Below, in pieces: positions 39,742 to 49,950 of a stretch of DNA of 64,000 nt. The translations under genes were made by a program, and so were the position numbers. The notes beneath the pieces were generated by a model that was given only the letters and a program-made list of their open reading frames with translations, had not been told where the DNA came from and did not search any database. Within the stretch, counting starts at the first letter, position 1; each line of letters begins with the position of its first letter. This DNA is from Halomonas sp. HL-48 (lineage in GTDB: Bacteria > Pseudomonadota > Gammaproteobacteria > Pseudomonadales > Halomonadaceae): NCBI RefSeq assembly GCF_001314875.1, contig NZ_LJZS01000007.1, forward strand, positions 1 through 64,000. Direction: 5' to 3'.

Positions 39742-40797
39742 CTAGTTACCGCTGGCAGCACCACCGACAATCCCGCTCTGGAAGCCGTTTTCGCGACTGC
39801 CGTTACGGTTTTTCAGGTGGCTGGCCACGCTATCTTCCGGTGAGCCGGCCATTTCGCGGAACATGCCCATCGAGCCCAGCAAGGCAGACGACTCGTAGGG
39901 CACGAAGACCCGCTCGCCGTCTTTGGCCATGTTGGGCAGTCCTTTGATGTAGCTCTGGCCCAGCAGGTAGCCCACTACGGTGCGCTTGTTCTCTTCGCTG
40001 TCGCCAATGGCGCTGAGCACCAGCTTGATCGACTCCTGTTCACCCTGGGCGCGCAAGATGGCCGACTCTTTATCGCCTTCGGCATTAAGGATAGACGATT
40101 CCCGCTGGCCCTGGGCCATGGCGATGGCGGCGGACTTTTCGCCTTCCGCCTCGGTCACGGTGGCGCGCCGCTTACGCTCGGCAGCCATCTGCAGGCGCAT
40201 GGCGGACTCGACCTCATCCGGCATGGCGATATCTTGCACCTCGACGCGGGAGATCTTGACGCCCCACTTGGAGGCCGGTTCTTCCATGGCGGCCTGGATT
40301 TCGTTGTTCACCTCCGCGCGGGATTCGAACAGTTTGTCCAGCTCCATCTTGCCGACCACCGAACGCAGGGTGGTCTTGGCCAGCACTTCCACCGCCTGGC
40401 TCATGTTCTCGACTTCGTAGACCGCCCGCTTGGGGTCGATGATCTGATAGTAGAGCGCGCCATTGATACGCACGGTGACGTTGTCGGTGGTCACCACCGG
40501 CTGACCGGGAAAATCCATTACCGTTTCGCGGCGGTCGATACGGGTCTCGTCGGTGGTAATGGCCGTGTAGTCCTCGCCCATCTTGCGGTAACGCAGCATC
40601 GTGATGGCCCGGGGTTGCTCGATAAACGGCACGATGATGTTGATGCCGCTTTCCAGCACGCGATGAAACGAACCGAGTCGCTCGATGACCATCACTTCAG
40701 ATTGGCGCACGATCACCAGGCCTTTCGAAATGATCAGTATGCCGATGACGACAATAATCAGGCTTATCAGTAAGCCAGGGCTAATGGGTAAATCCAT
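39742..40797 (-). CDS. SPFH/stomatin (slipin, QmcA-like) protein
   Basis: LVIVRQSEVMVIERLGSFHRVLESGINIIVPFIEQPR...VEVQDIAMPDEVESAMRLQMAAERKRRATVTEAEGEK. Confidence 0.93.
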   Translation of the reverse strand: MDLPISPGLLISLIIVVIGILIISKGLVIVRQSEVMVIERLGSFHRVLESGINIIVPFIEQPRAITMLRYRKMGEDYTAITTDETRIDRRETVMDFPGQPVVTTDNVTVRINGALYYQIIDPKRAVYEVENMSQAVEVLAKTTLRSVVGKMELDKLFESRAEVNNEIQAAMEEPASKWGVKISRVEVQDIAMPDEVESAMRLQMAAERKRRATVTEAEGEKSAAIAMAQGQRESSILNAEGDKESAILRAQGEQESIKLVLSAIGDSEENKRTVVGYLLGQSYIKGLPNMAKDGERVFVPYESSALLGSMGMFREMAGSPEDSVASHLKNRNGSRENGFQSGIVGGAASGN

Positions 40798-40799
40798 TT

Positions 40800-41294
40800 T
40801 TAAGGTTCCTTGGGTTGGGTCGTATCAGCCGAAGGGGCTGCATTGGCTGACGGGTGGAGCTGGACAAGGGCCGTTGTGCCCTCGAAGCGTTTAAATACCA
40901 CCGGAGTACCCGGAGGTAATTCGGTCTGGTCACTGTCGATGACGCGTAAGCGATAGAAATCACCGTTGACCTTGATCCCGGTGGCGTCATCGAAGTCGCG
41001 TTTTAGCGTGGTGTACTGGTTGTCTCTTTCAACACCGGTGCCGGTGGTGCCGTAAGCAACGCCCTTGGGCGAAAAGCGCGGGCGAATCACCATCACACCC
41101 AGGGGCACCAGCACACCGGCAAAAACGCCCATGCTGATCAACTGCCAGGGTAGGGTAAGCCCCAGCGCCGTGACCGCTGCCGTCAGCGCCGCGGCGACCC
41201 CCAGGGCGAGCAATAGCATCGCCCCGGAGGTCAATTCCGCCAGGCTGAGCAACAAGGCGAGTACAAGCCAGCTATAAGCGGGGTTCCAGTCCAT
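40800..41294 (-). CDS. NfeD family protein
   Basis: 4 TM-like N-terminus, C-terminal OB-type GTPVVKFRFEG-like segment; operonic with slipin. Confidence 0.88.
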   Translation of the reverse strand: MDWNPAYSWLVLALLLSLAELTSGAMLLLALGVAAALTAAVTALGLTLPWQLISMGVFAGVLVPLGVMVIRPRFSPKGVAYGTTGTGVERDNQYTTLKRDFDDATGIKVNGDFYRLRVIDSDQTELPPGTPVVFKRFEGTTALVQLHPSANAAPSADTTQPKEP

Positions 41295-41529
41295 GGGCGC
41301 TCCTGTTAATGATCGGTGGAATTCGCCTTAGAGTAACGTATTCAGTGATGCTTGCCCTAAACGCTGCACTTATTGAATCGAGTGATCTCAGCATATCTTA
41401 CAAACCGTGTCGGCAATCGCTTACAAAATAGGTCGCAGGTGATTAAAAAATGAGCAGCGTGGACCTTAATCGAGAAGGGGAGATGCTATCCTGCTTGCCT
41501 TGATTCACTAGCGGATAAAGGGGAAGCGC

Positions 41530-42246
41530 GTGTCGGGCGTTGTCTACTGGCTGGATATAGCGGGGGTCATCGTGTTTGCGCTGTCGGGCGTGATTTTGGC
41601 GTGCCGGTCGCGAATGGATCCCATTGGTATGCTGGTGCTGGCGGCGGTCACTGGCATTGGTGGCGGCACGCTGCGCGATCTGGTGCTGGGAGTGCGGCCG
41701 GTATTCTGGGTCACCGATCCAACCTACCTGTGGGTGATTTTCGCCACGGTGAGCGTGTCGCTGTTGGGGTTTCATTATATCCACCGCCTGTCGAGGGGCT
41801 TTTTGCCGGTGGCCGATGCCTTTGGATTGGCGCTGTTTACCGTCATTGGCACCCACAAGGCGCTGCTGCTGGGAAGTCCGGGGGTGGTCGCAGTACTGAT
41901 GGGCATGATGACCGGCGTGGCCGGGGGCATGATCCGTGATGTGCTGGCTCAGCGGGTGCCGATGGTGCTGCGCGAGGAGGTCTACGCCACGGCGGCGATG
42001 GCCGGGGGGATCGTCTATGTGGCCCTGCATGCGCTGGGAGCACCGCCTGCCGTGAGCATCGTCGCGTCGCTGAGCGTGACGCTGGGTTTACGCCTGGCCG
42101 CCATCCATTGGCAGCTGGCGTTGCCGGTGTTTGCCTGGGTGAGCGTGCCGCGCAAGGCCCCCAACGACACGGGCGAGCCGCTGTCGACGCCGCAAAAGGC
42201 CAAGGAGCGGGTGCGCATGATTCGTCATGAGCGTAAGCAGCGCTAA
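41530..42246 (+). CDS. trimeric intracellular cation channel (TRIC/UPF0126) family protein
   Basis: two repeats: GIGGGTLRDLVLGVRPVFWV and GVAGGMIRDVLAQRVPMVL. Confidence 0.93.
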   Translation: MSGVVYWLDIAGVIVFALSGVILACRSRMDPIGMLVLAAVTGIGGGTLRDLVLGVRPVFWVTDPTYLWVIFATVSVSLLGFHYIHRLSRGFLPVADAFGLALFTVIGTHKALLLGSPGVVAVLMGMMTGVAGGMIRDVLAQRVPMVLREEVYATAAMAGGIVYVALHALGAPPAVSIVASLSVTLGLRLAAIHWQLALPVFAWVSVPRKAPNDTGEPLSTPQKAKERVRMIRHERKQR

Positions 42247-42251
42247 CCGAC

Positions 42252-45200
42252 CTAGGGTCTGACGCGGCGGTGGGTTTCTCGCCAGCGCTCAAACCAGCGG
42301 CGTGGCTGGAGGACTTTCAGGGTGGGTTCGCGGTCCTCTAGCTCGACGCCCACACCGAGCCGCCCCAGGCGTGCGTAAAGCGCGCCGTTGGCGGTCTGCT
42401 CAGCCAGGGTCAGGTCAGCCAACAGCAGCAGTGGCCCGCCACTTAGCTGCAGATCATTCAGATCCAGCCGCTTGTCGTTCAAGCGGAGGAGGGCACTACC
42501 TTCGATATCGCGCACGCTGAGTAGCCGCCCAAGCCAGTCACTCTCCCGGGCCCGGGCGAGAAACAGCCGCGCGAGCAGGCCGCTGTCGCGCAGCCGCAGC
42601 CCCAGGCGGGCATTAAGATTGACGGGCGTCTCCCAGAGAAGCGCTGCCTCGTGCATATCCAGCTGTGCCCACCAGCCCGCATCGCTGGTCGCTGCGTTGC
42701 CCATTCTTGAGACGTTCTCCAGGCGCAGGAAGGAATCGTTGGCGACAAAGCGCATGGCCTCCAGATCGCCTTCGCTGAGTACCAGCTCCATGTGGATATC
42801 GCCACGCAGCCGTTGCTCAAGCAGTGAGAGCTCGGTGCCGAACGCCCTGAACGTTACGTCGCCTTCGCCCTGCATACCGCGTAACACAAGCTCGCTGGAT
42901 AGGCTCGCCTGACCATCCAGCAGTCTGACCCCAGCGCCCTCGGGCAGGTAGGCGTTGTAGCGGGTGATGTCCGGCACATCGATGATCGGCAAGCTGATCC
43001 GGGTGGTGAAGTGCTCGGGCTGCGGGTCGTCGATGACCGCGGAAAAGGCCTCGGTCGTGGTGGTGAGGGCCAGATGTCGGCCTTCCACATGAGGGCTGTC
43101 ATCGCCCTGGCGGGCTAGCGAAAAACGCGGAATGCCCAGGGAGAGCAGCGCCCGCTCGGTGCTGTCCAACTGCGCGGTCAGCTCACCCCGCCCGCTGGCG
43201 CGGTAATCCAGAAAATCAACCCGCAGAGGATTGGCCACCACGCGAAGCCGGGTGGGGGCGATCAATCGGTCAGCCTTGAAGCCACCCTGGGCTGATAGCT
43301 GTCCCTCGCCGTCGAGGGCAAGGCCGTGGGCGTCGGGCAGGAAGGCGTTGAGAAAGCCCAGGTGCTGGACGCTGCCGGACAAGGCGAACTGGCCGCCTGG
43401 TTGGCCATCTTCGCGCTGAAAACGCCCTTCGTGGAGGGTTAGCGCGCTTGTCAGCGTGCTCTCCTGGCGCGCTTGCCGAGCGGTGTCGCTCACCTGCCAC
43501 TCAAGGCGGCTGCCGCTGATGTCCAGCGTGCTGGCGTCCATCGCCGCCTGGTTGATGGCCAGGTCGAGCTGCATGTCGCTGGTCAGGCGATGGGTGTCAT
43601 TGGCGGTTGACCAATCGGTGATCCAGCGGCTGCCGGCGAGGGTGGCGTTACCGCTCAGCTGGTCGGGCGTCAGGGTTAGCCGCCCTTGGCTGCGCGCCTG
43701 GCCGCTGACCAGACGCAGCGGTGCCGCGTCGGGCAGGAAGGTGTCCACATAGCCTTGCAGCTCGCCAATATCGGGCAGCGTCGCCTCTTCCCAGCGCAAT
43801 GACCCCGTGGCATAGCGGCGCGCGGCGTCAGGGTCCAGCGGGCTGTTGGCGGTCAGCGTCAGCGACGCGTCGGCCAGCAGGGGGCGGGCGTGGTGTTGAA
43901 GTTTTGCCTGGGTCAGGTTGAGCGTGGCGGCGAACGTCTCGGGCGTGGGCAGATGCGCGTGGAGGGTGCCGTTGCCTTCCGCGGTCAACGCCATGGCGCT
44001 TGCGCGCAGCGCATTGGCGGTGACGGTCAGGTCCGCCGTTTCAAGGCGGTCATCTGACAGCGTCATCTCCAGGGCGAGGCGTCCGTCACCGGCAAGGTGA
44101 ATACCGCCGTCTAATGAGTCGGCGGCTGCCCGCTCAAGGTAGCGCTCCAGCATATCCAGCCGGAGCACGCGTCCCTCCAGGCTGAGCGCGGCGGCGTTTG
44201 GCGCCTTGAGCTGATCCAGGCGCCGGTTATCCAGCGAGGTATTGAATTCAAGGTGCGTGTTGTCGGCATAGGGCGCCGCCTGGCGAGCGGCAAGGCGTTC
44301 GGACAGCGCGACGTTATCCAACGTGGCGTCGAGGGTCAGCGTATCGGGTGACTCAGCGGGCACCCGCAACGCGATAACACCGTCTCCCTGGGCATTGTGT
44401 ACCGGGGGCTGCTGGTCGGGGCGCTGCCAGCGCGTTTCTTGCGCTTGCCCCAGGTAGGCTTCGTCGACGCGCATGACCAGCGCGGGGGCCGAGAGGGTCA
44501 TCTGGCTGCCGGGTTGAAGCTGGCCGTGGTCAAGGCGGATGTCACCGCGTAAATCCCCGCGGCCGTTGAGCGCAAGCCAGGGCAGGTCGCTCAGGTAGGG
44601 CATGAACACATCCCAGGCGTCGGCGTGGGCGCTGAGACGGGCGCTTGCTGAAAGCGCGCCGATAAGCTCGGGATCAAGCGCGCCTTCAGCGGTGGTGGGC
44701 GTTATGCGGTCGAGGGAGGCGCTGGCGTCTAACTGAATATCTCGGGCAAGGGTAGCGCCATCCTGATCACGCACCAGCCGCCCCTGGGTCAATTGTAGGT
44801 TCGCCTGGGGAATGGCCAGGGTGTCGCGACTGAGCGTGGTGTCCTTTAGGCTGAACCGGCCTTCCCCCTGAAGCGTCATCTCGCCAAGCTGTAGCTCGCG
44901 GATCCCCTCGGCATCCAGCGACTCGATGTGTAGCTCGCCACGCAGCAGGGCCATCAACGAGAGCTCGAGCGTTGCCCGGTCGGCGTCGAGCGTCAATTCA
45001 AGCGCGCCGTCATCGCGGCGTATCGTCAAGCCCTGGACTTCCCAGCGCCCGGGGTGGCGGCTGCTGCCCTGCTCCCAGCGGATATCCACCCCGGGCGCCT
45101 GTGACAGCCGCTCGGGCAGCCATTGGCTGTTGAGCAGCCAATAACTCCCCGCCAGCCAGAGCAGCAACAGGCCCACCACAGCACCCAACGTGATGGCGAG

Positions 45201-45272
45201 CCAGCGCGGTAAGCGTCGCTTCCAGACCTTGGCTTGCGCCGGGGATGTGGTATCAGGCGGTGGCGATGACAT
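42252..45272 (-). CDS. large N-terminally anchored AsmA/YdbH/TamB-like protein
   Basis: ~1006 aa, single N-terminal TM then long beta-rich repeats; ATG at 45272 (MSSPPPDTTSPAQAKVWKRRLPRWLAITLG) preferred over upstream ORF start. Confidence 0.6.
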   Translation of the reverse strand: MSSPPPDTTSPAQAKVWKRRLPRWLAITLGAVVGLLLLWLAGSYWLLNSQWLPERLSQAPGVDIRWEQGSSRHPGRWEVQGLTIRRDDGALELTLDADRATLELSLMALLRGELHIESLDAEGIRELQLGEMTLQGEGRFSLKDTTLSRDTLAIPQANLQLTQGRLVRDQDGATLARDIQLDASASLDRITPTTAEGALDPELIGALSASARLSAHADAWDVFMPYLSDLPWLALNGRGDLRGDIRLDHGQLQPGSQMTLSAPALVMRVDEAYLGQAQETRWQRPDQQPPVHNAQGDGVIALRVPAESPDTLTLDATLDNVALSERLAARQAAPYADNTHLEFNTSLDNRRLDQLKAPNAAALSLEGRVLRLDMLERYLERAAADSLDGGIHLAGDGRLALEMTLSDDRLETADLTVTANALRASAMALTAEGNGTLHAHLPTPETFAATLNLTQAKLQHHARPLLADASLTLTANSPLDPDAARRYATGSLRWEEATLPDIGELQGYVDTFLPDAAPLRLVSGQARSQGRLTLTPDQLSGNATLAGSRWITDWSTANDTHRLTSDMQLDLAINQAAMDASTLDISGSRLEWQVSDTARQARQESTLTSALTLHEGRFQREDGQPGGQFALSGSVQHLGFLNAFLPDAHGLALDGEGQLSAQGGFKADRLIAPTRLRVVANPLRVDFLDYRASGRGELTAQLDSTERALLSLGIPRFSLARQGDDSPHVEGRHLALTTTTEAFSAVIDDPQPEHFTTRISLPIIDVPDITRYNAYLPEGAGVRLLDGQASLSSELVLRGMQGEGDVTFRAFGTELSLLEQRLRGDIHMELVLSEGDLEAMRFVANDSFLRLENVSRMGNAATSDAGWWAQLDMHEAALLWETPVNLNARLGLRLRDSGLLARLFLARARESDWLGRLLSVRDIEGSALLRLNDKRLDLNDLQLSGGPLLLLADLTLAEQTANGALYARLGRLGVGVELEDREPTLKVLQPRRWFERWRETHRRVRP

Positions 45273-45380
45273 AAAACCGTCCTTGAAGATGACTCCTGCT
45301 AGTCCATGTTTTATGGCATTATGCGCCACGTAAGTCCGCAATCGACTTTTGATTTCAACGTAAAGCAGACAGCCAACGCC

Positions 45381-46094
45381 ATGTTCCAGGAATTTTACAC
45401 CCAGCGTGGAGAGTATGTAGTGATCTCCGCCGAGCAGGCCAGCCACTTCGCCAAGGGTGTGGCGGGAGATTACAACCCGATCCATAACCCTGACGCGCGG
45501 CGTTTTTGCGTGCCGGGCGATCTTCTCTTTGCCCTGGTGCTGGCAAAGTTTGGGCTGTCGCGGCATATGGAGTTTCGTTTCACCAACATGGTGGGGGCCG
45601 ATACCCCGCTGGTGTTCAGCGAAGCTGACAATGGCGAGCTAGAGGTGCGCGACGAAGGCGGCAAGTGCTATTTGCAGGTCACGCGGCGGGGGGAAAGCAC
45701 CTACGACGCCGCGGTGATCGAGGCTTTTGCCCGGTGCTACGTGGCATTTTCGGGCAAGAACTTCCCCCACTACCTGAAGCCGCTGATGGAGGAGCATGGC
45801 GTCATGTTCAACCCCAAGCGGCCGCTGGTTATCTACGACAGCATGGGCTTTTCGCTGGAGCGGCTGGACGGCATGTCGCCGGGGCTGACGCTTAACCACT
45901 CGTCGCTGGACGTACAGGGCAAGCGGGCCGACGCGCTGCTAGAATTTGCCATTCAATCCGACGGTGAGCCGGTTGGTATGGGCTCGAAAAAGCTCGTGGT
46001 CAGCGGATTGTGTGACTACGATTGCGAGGAAATGGCCGCGATTGTGGACGAATTCTATCGCCTCAAGGCGGCTTATCTGGCCTCGGTGGATTAG
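45381..46094 (+). CDS. DUF3581 family protein
   Basis: MFQEFYTQRGEYVVISAEQASHFAKGVAGDYNPIHNPDARRFCVPGDLLFALVL; longer start at 45306 also possible. Confidence 0.78.
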   Translation: MFQEFYTQRGEYVVISAEQASHFAKGVAGDYNPIHNPDARRFCVPGDLLFALVLAKFGLSRHMEFRFTNMVGADTPLVFSEADNGELEVRDEGGKCYLQVTRRGESTYDAAVIEAFARCYVAFSGKNFPHYLKPLMEEHGVMFNPKRPLVIYDSMGFSLERLDGMSPGLTLNHSSLDVQGKRADALLEFAIQSDGEPVGMGSKKLVVSGLCDYDCEEMAAIVDEFYRLKAAYLASVD

Positions 46095-46205
46095 CCACGC
46101 AGGCTCGGGATGCGACGTTAGTGTAAGTAGCTGCCCTCAACGGCGAGTGTGCGGTACGCTAAGGGCCATTAATCATGAGGCAGCGTTGGATCGCTGCCAT
46201 AGCGG

Positions 46206-47201
46206 ATGAGGCCCTGCATGAACCGACGTAAACTATTGACGCTCGCCGTTGCCGCCAGTTCGCTGGCGGTGGCGTCTCTCAACGCCCAGGCTCGCGATTT
46301 CCGCCTGGGGCTGATTACGCCGGCCCAGCATTTGTGGTCCACCGAGGCCGAAGCCTTTGCCGAGTCGCTCAATGAGCGCTCCGACGGCGAGCATAGCGTG
46401 TCGGTCTTTCCCGCGCAGCAGTTGGGCAATGAAGCGCAGATGGTCCAGCAGTTGCAAAGCGGCGCGCTGGACATGGCGTTTCTGACCATTGCCGAAATTT
46501 CCAACCGGATTCCCGACTTCGGCGCGCTTTATGCGCCTTATCTAGTCGATGACGTCAACCATGCCGCACGCTTGCTGCGTTCGGACGCTGCCGGCGAGCT
46601 GCTCGACCTGATGCCGCAAGACGTCGGCCTGGTCGGGGTGGGCTACGGGATGGTGGGCATGCGCCAGGTGCTCAGCCGCGACCCGATCGAAAGCGCTGAG
46701 GACCTGGAAGGCCAGCGGCTGCGGATTACCCCGTTCGAGCCGATCCGAGATTTCTATACCGCGACCGGTGCTGCCCCGGCGCCGATGCCGCTGCTCGAAG
46801 TCTACGATGCCCTGGCCAACGGTCAGGTGGATGCCATCGACATGGATTTCGACTCGATCCTGATTCTCAAATTCTACGAGCAGGCCGATCACCTGCTGAT
46901 CTCCAACCACATGATGTTCCCCATGGTGGGCGTGGTGTCCGGTCGCGTATGGCGCGAGCTGTCTGAAGAGGATCGCGAGCTGATCGATACCACCATGGCC
47001 GAGCACCTGGAGAACGTGCTGGTGGGCTTTGAAGAAAAAGATGCCGCCCAGGAAGAAGAGATCCGCGAATTGGATATCAACATTGTTGAAGCGGACGCCG
47101 AGTTCTTTTCCGACGCGATAGCCGAGTGGGAAGCGATCTGGGAACCCAAGGCGCCCATGCTCGAGACGCTGCGCGAAGAAGCCGACCGCCTGCGCGAGTA
47201 A
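46206..47201 (+). CDS. TRAP transporter substrate-binding protein DctP
   Basis: signal peptide; GQRLRITPFEPIRDFYTATGAAPAPMPLLEVYDALANGQVDAID. Confidence 0.93.
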   Translation: MRPCMNRRKLLTLAVAASSLAVASLNAQARDFRLGLITPAQHLWSTEAEAFAESLNERSDGEHSVSVFPAQQLGNEAQMVQQLQSGALDMAFLTIAEISNRIPDFGALYAPYLVDDVNHAARLLRSDAAGELLDLMPQDVGLVGVGYGMVGMRQVLSRDPIESAEDLEGQRLRITPFEPIRDFYTATGAAPAPMPLLEVYDALANGQVDAIDMDFDSILILKFYEQADHLLISNHMMFPMVGVVSGRVWRELSEEDRELIDTTMAEHLENVLVGFEEKDAAQEEEIRELDINIVEADAEFFSDAIAEWEAIWEPKAPMLETLREEADRLRE

Positions 47202-47249
47202 GCAACGCCAGGATAACGCCACGACCACCGACAAGAGCCTTCGACCATC

Positions 47250-47813
47250 ATGCTGCAACGCCTTTCCTCGGGGCTTGCCCGCTGTGAAGAAATCGCCGCT
47301 GCGGCCCTGGCCGCGGTGGTCACCTGCCTGATCCTGATCAATATTGGCTTTCGTGTGCTGGGCAGCCCGCTGTACTGGATAAGCGAGCTGTCGATTTACG
47401 CGATGATCTGGATGACGTTTCTGATCGCGGGCGCGGTGTTCCGGCGACGCCAGGGGGTCGCGGTGACCCTGCTCAGCGACCTGCTGCCGCGCACCGGCCG
47501 CAAGCTGGTCGGCCTGTGGGTGGACACCACGGTGCTGCTGTTTGCCGTGCTGCTCGCCTGGCTGTGCTGGCGCTGGTATCAGCCGCTGGCACTGGCCCGG
47601 TTGGGGTTCGATATCGGGGCGTTTCAGACCCAAACGTTCAACTTCATTTACGCCGAGAACACTTCGACGCTGGGCATCAAAAAATTCTGGGCGTGGTTGA
47701 TCGTGCCGTGGTTTGCGCTCTCGCTTAGCCTGCACGGGCTTGCCAACCTCATCCAGTCGCTTACCCAGTGGCGTGACCCCGGCGACGAACCGACCGCCGA
47801 GACGTGGCGATGA
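47250..47813 (+). CDS. TRAP transporter small permease DctQ
   Basis: four-TM protein between DctP and DctM. Confidence 0.9.
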   Translation: MLQRLSSGLARCEEIAAAALAAVVTCLILINIGFRVLGSPLYWISELSIYAMIWMTFLIAGAVFRRRQGVAVTLLSDLLPRTGRKLVGLWVDTTVLLFAVLLAWLCWRWYQPLALARLGFDIGAFQTQTFNFIYAENTSTLGIKKFWAWLIVPWFALSLSLHGLANLIQSLTQWRDPGDEPTAETWR

Positions 47814-47829
47814 TACAGGCGATGTACCC

Positions 47830-49095
47830 ATGACCATTGCGATATTTGTCCTGCTTCTGCTGGGGGCCGTCCCCATTGCGCTGGTGCTCGCGCTGACGGC
47901 GATGGTCTACATTCAGGTCTCGGGCAATACGGTGCTGTTTGATTCCTACCCGCAGCAGCTGTTCAGCGCCATCGAAAGCTACGGCCTGCTGGCGATACCG
48001 CTGTTCATGCTGGCGGGTGAATTGATGAACGAGGGCGGCCTCACCAAGCGCTTGATTGCCCTTGCGCGCATTCTGGTGGGCGGCTTTCGTGGGGGGCTGG
48101 CCTACATCAACCTGGTCGCCAACATGATGATGGCGGCGATTATTGGCTCGGCGGCCTCGCAGATCGCCATCATGTCCCGCGCCATGGTGCCGGCCATGGA
48201 AGAAGAAGGCTACGACACCCCGTACAGCGCGGCGATTACCGCTGCGGGCGGCCTGTTGTCGCCAATCATCCCGCCCTCGATGCTGTTTGTGCTGTTCGGG
48301 GTGATGGCCCAGGTGCCGATTGCCGAAATGTTCATTGCCGGGCTTCTACCGGGACTGCTGCTGGGCGCGAGTTTTTTCATCGTGATTGCACTCGTGGGAC
48401 TGGTGCAGCAATACCCCAAAGGGCAGTGGCCCAGTCGCCGCCAGGCGCGGCACGATGCGCTATGGGGGCTGCCGGCACTGTTGATTCCGGTGATCATCAT
48501 CGGCGGCATTCTGTTGGGCATTGCCACGCCCACCGAGTCGGCGGCGCTGGCTTCTCTGGCGGCCTTACTCTTGGGCCGCTTTGTCTACGGCGATCTGCGT
48601 CTGGGGCAAATGCCCCAGATACTCAAGCGCACGGCGGTCAACGCCGGGCTGGTGATCATGCTGATCGCCGCGGCCGGGGTGTTTGGCTGGGTGGTGGTCT
48701 ACGAGCGCCTGCCGCAAATGGCGGCCGCGTGGATCGCCGCGCTCACCGCTGACCCCTTTGTCTTTCTGTTGATGGTGATTGGCGCGCTGCTGCTGGTGGG
48801 CATGGTGATCGACGGCATTGCCGCATTGATTCTGGTGGTGCCGATTCTGATGCCGATTGCGGAAAATCAGTTTGCCATCAGCCCCTATCAGTTTGGCGTG
48901 GTCGTCTGCCTGACCCTGGTGATGGGGCTGTTAACGCCCCCGGTGGGAGCGGGGTTGTTCATTGCCTCCTCGATGACCGGCGCGCCGCCGCTGAAAATCT
49001 TCCGCGCGCTGCTGCCGTTCCTGCTGGCCACGCTGGTGACGCTGGTGCTGCTTGCCTGGCTACCCTGGTTAACCAACGGGTTGATCAGCCGCTAG
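47830..49095 (+). CDS. TRAP transporter large permease DctM
   Basis: LAIPLFMLAGELMNEGGLTKRLI, GLLSPIIPPSMLFVLFG, ATPTESAALA; ATG at 47830. Confidence 0.95.
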   Translation: MTIAIFVLLLLGAVPIALVLALTAMVYIQVSGNTVLFDSYPQQLFSAIESYGLLAIPLFMLAGELMNEGGLTKRLIALARILVGGFRGGLAYINLVANMMMAAIIGSAASQIAIMSRAMVPAMEEEGYDTPYSAAITAAGGLLSPIIPPSMLFVLFGVMAQVPIAEMFIAGLLPGLLLGASFFIVIALVGLVQQYPKGQWPSRRQARHDALWGLPALLIPVIIIGGILLGIATPTESAALASLAALLLGRFVYGDLRLGQMPQILKRTAVNAGLVIMLIAAAGVFGWVVVYERLPQMAAAWIAALTADPFVFLLMVIGALLLVGMVIDGIAALILVVPILMPIAENQFAISPYQFGVVVCLTLVMGLLTPPVGAGLFIASSMTGAPPLKIFRALLPFLLATLVTLVLLAWLPWLTNGLISR

Positions 49096-49950
49096 CGGCA
49101 TGACATCCACCTCGACCTCAAGCTGGTGGTCGCCACCGCCGTTCATGACCCCCTTGAGCGGCGCCACATCGGCGTAATCACGCCCCCAGCCCAACACCGG
49201 ATGCTGCTCACCGGCGACGGTGCCGTTGGTCGGGTCCAGCGCCAGCCAGCCCCAGTCGGGGATCCAGGTAGCCAGCCAGGCATGGGAGGCATCCGCCCCC
49301 ACCAGACGTTGCTGACCGGGAGGCGGCTGGGTTTCCAGGTAGCCACTGACGTAACGCGCCGCCAGGCCAATCGAGCGCAGGGCGCCGATCGCGAGATGGG
49401 CGAAGTCCTGACACACGCCGCGCTGTTGGGCGAGCACATCGCTCAGCGGCGTGGCCAGGGTGGTGACGCTGGGGTCGTATTCGAAAGAGGCGTGGATCAG
49501 CTGGTTGAGGGCCAGCGCCGCCTCGACCACCGGGCGCCCCGGGGTAAAACAGCGCCGGGCGAACGCCGCCAGCGCCTCGTTACGGCGAATGAATGGCGAG
49601 TCCAGCCGGTATAGCTGGCGATCAAAATGGCTGTCGACGCTAAGCTGCTCGGCCACGCGTTCCCAGGCGGGAGAGTGGGCGGGCAACGGGCCCAGCGGCT
49701 GGGTGCTGATTGGCGTGACCACGGTGACGTCCAGGGCCTGGTGGAGGGTTTCCAGCGCGAAATACAGCACGCGATTGCCGAACACGTCGCGGCGTTCCGC
49801 CTGGGCGTCCGGTAGCGGATGAATGGTCAACGCCGAGGCGCCGCACTGCTGGTGCGGCGTCTTGCGCGGCAGTACCCGCGCTTCGCTATGGCATAGCGTC
49901 ACCGGCGCCGTATAGCGGTAGCGGGTGGTATGGCGCAGGGTGTAGTTCAT
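49069..49950 (-). CDS. transglutaminase family protein
   Basis: N-terminal LRHTTRYRYTAPVTLCHSEARVLPR; triad in RGVCQDFAH, DASHAWL, LDPTNG. Confidence 0.93.
   Translation of the reverse strand: MNYTLRHTTRYRYTAPVTLCHSEARVLPRKTPHQQCGASALTIHPLPDAQAERRDVFGNRVLYFALETLHQALDVTVVTPISTQPLGPLPAHSPAWERVAEQLSVDSHFDRQLYRLDSPFIRRNEALAAFARRCFTPGRPVVEAALALNQLIHASFEYDPSVTTLATPLSDVLAQQRGVCQDFAHLAIGALRSIGLAARYVSGYLETQPPPGQQRLVGADASHAWLATWIPDWGWLALDPTNGTVAGEQHPVLGWGRDYADVAPLKGVMNGGGDHQLEVEVDVMPLAADQPVG

Noticed and set aside
41397-41428. Direct repeats CTTACAAA (41397 and 41420)
   Set aside because: Only two short copies in an AT-rich intergenic region; not distinguishable from chance.
45273-45566. 5' extension of the 42252-45566 minus ORF
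   Set aside because: Overlaps the DUF3581 gene and its promoter; ATG at 45272 gives a sensible N-terminal TM anchor.
46542-47876. 444-aa minus-strand ORF
   Set aside because: Antisense to TRAP dctP/dctQ, which have clear family motifs; composition-biased translation.
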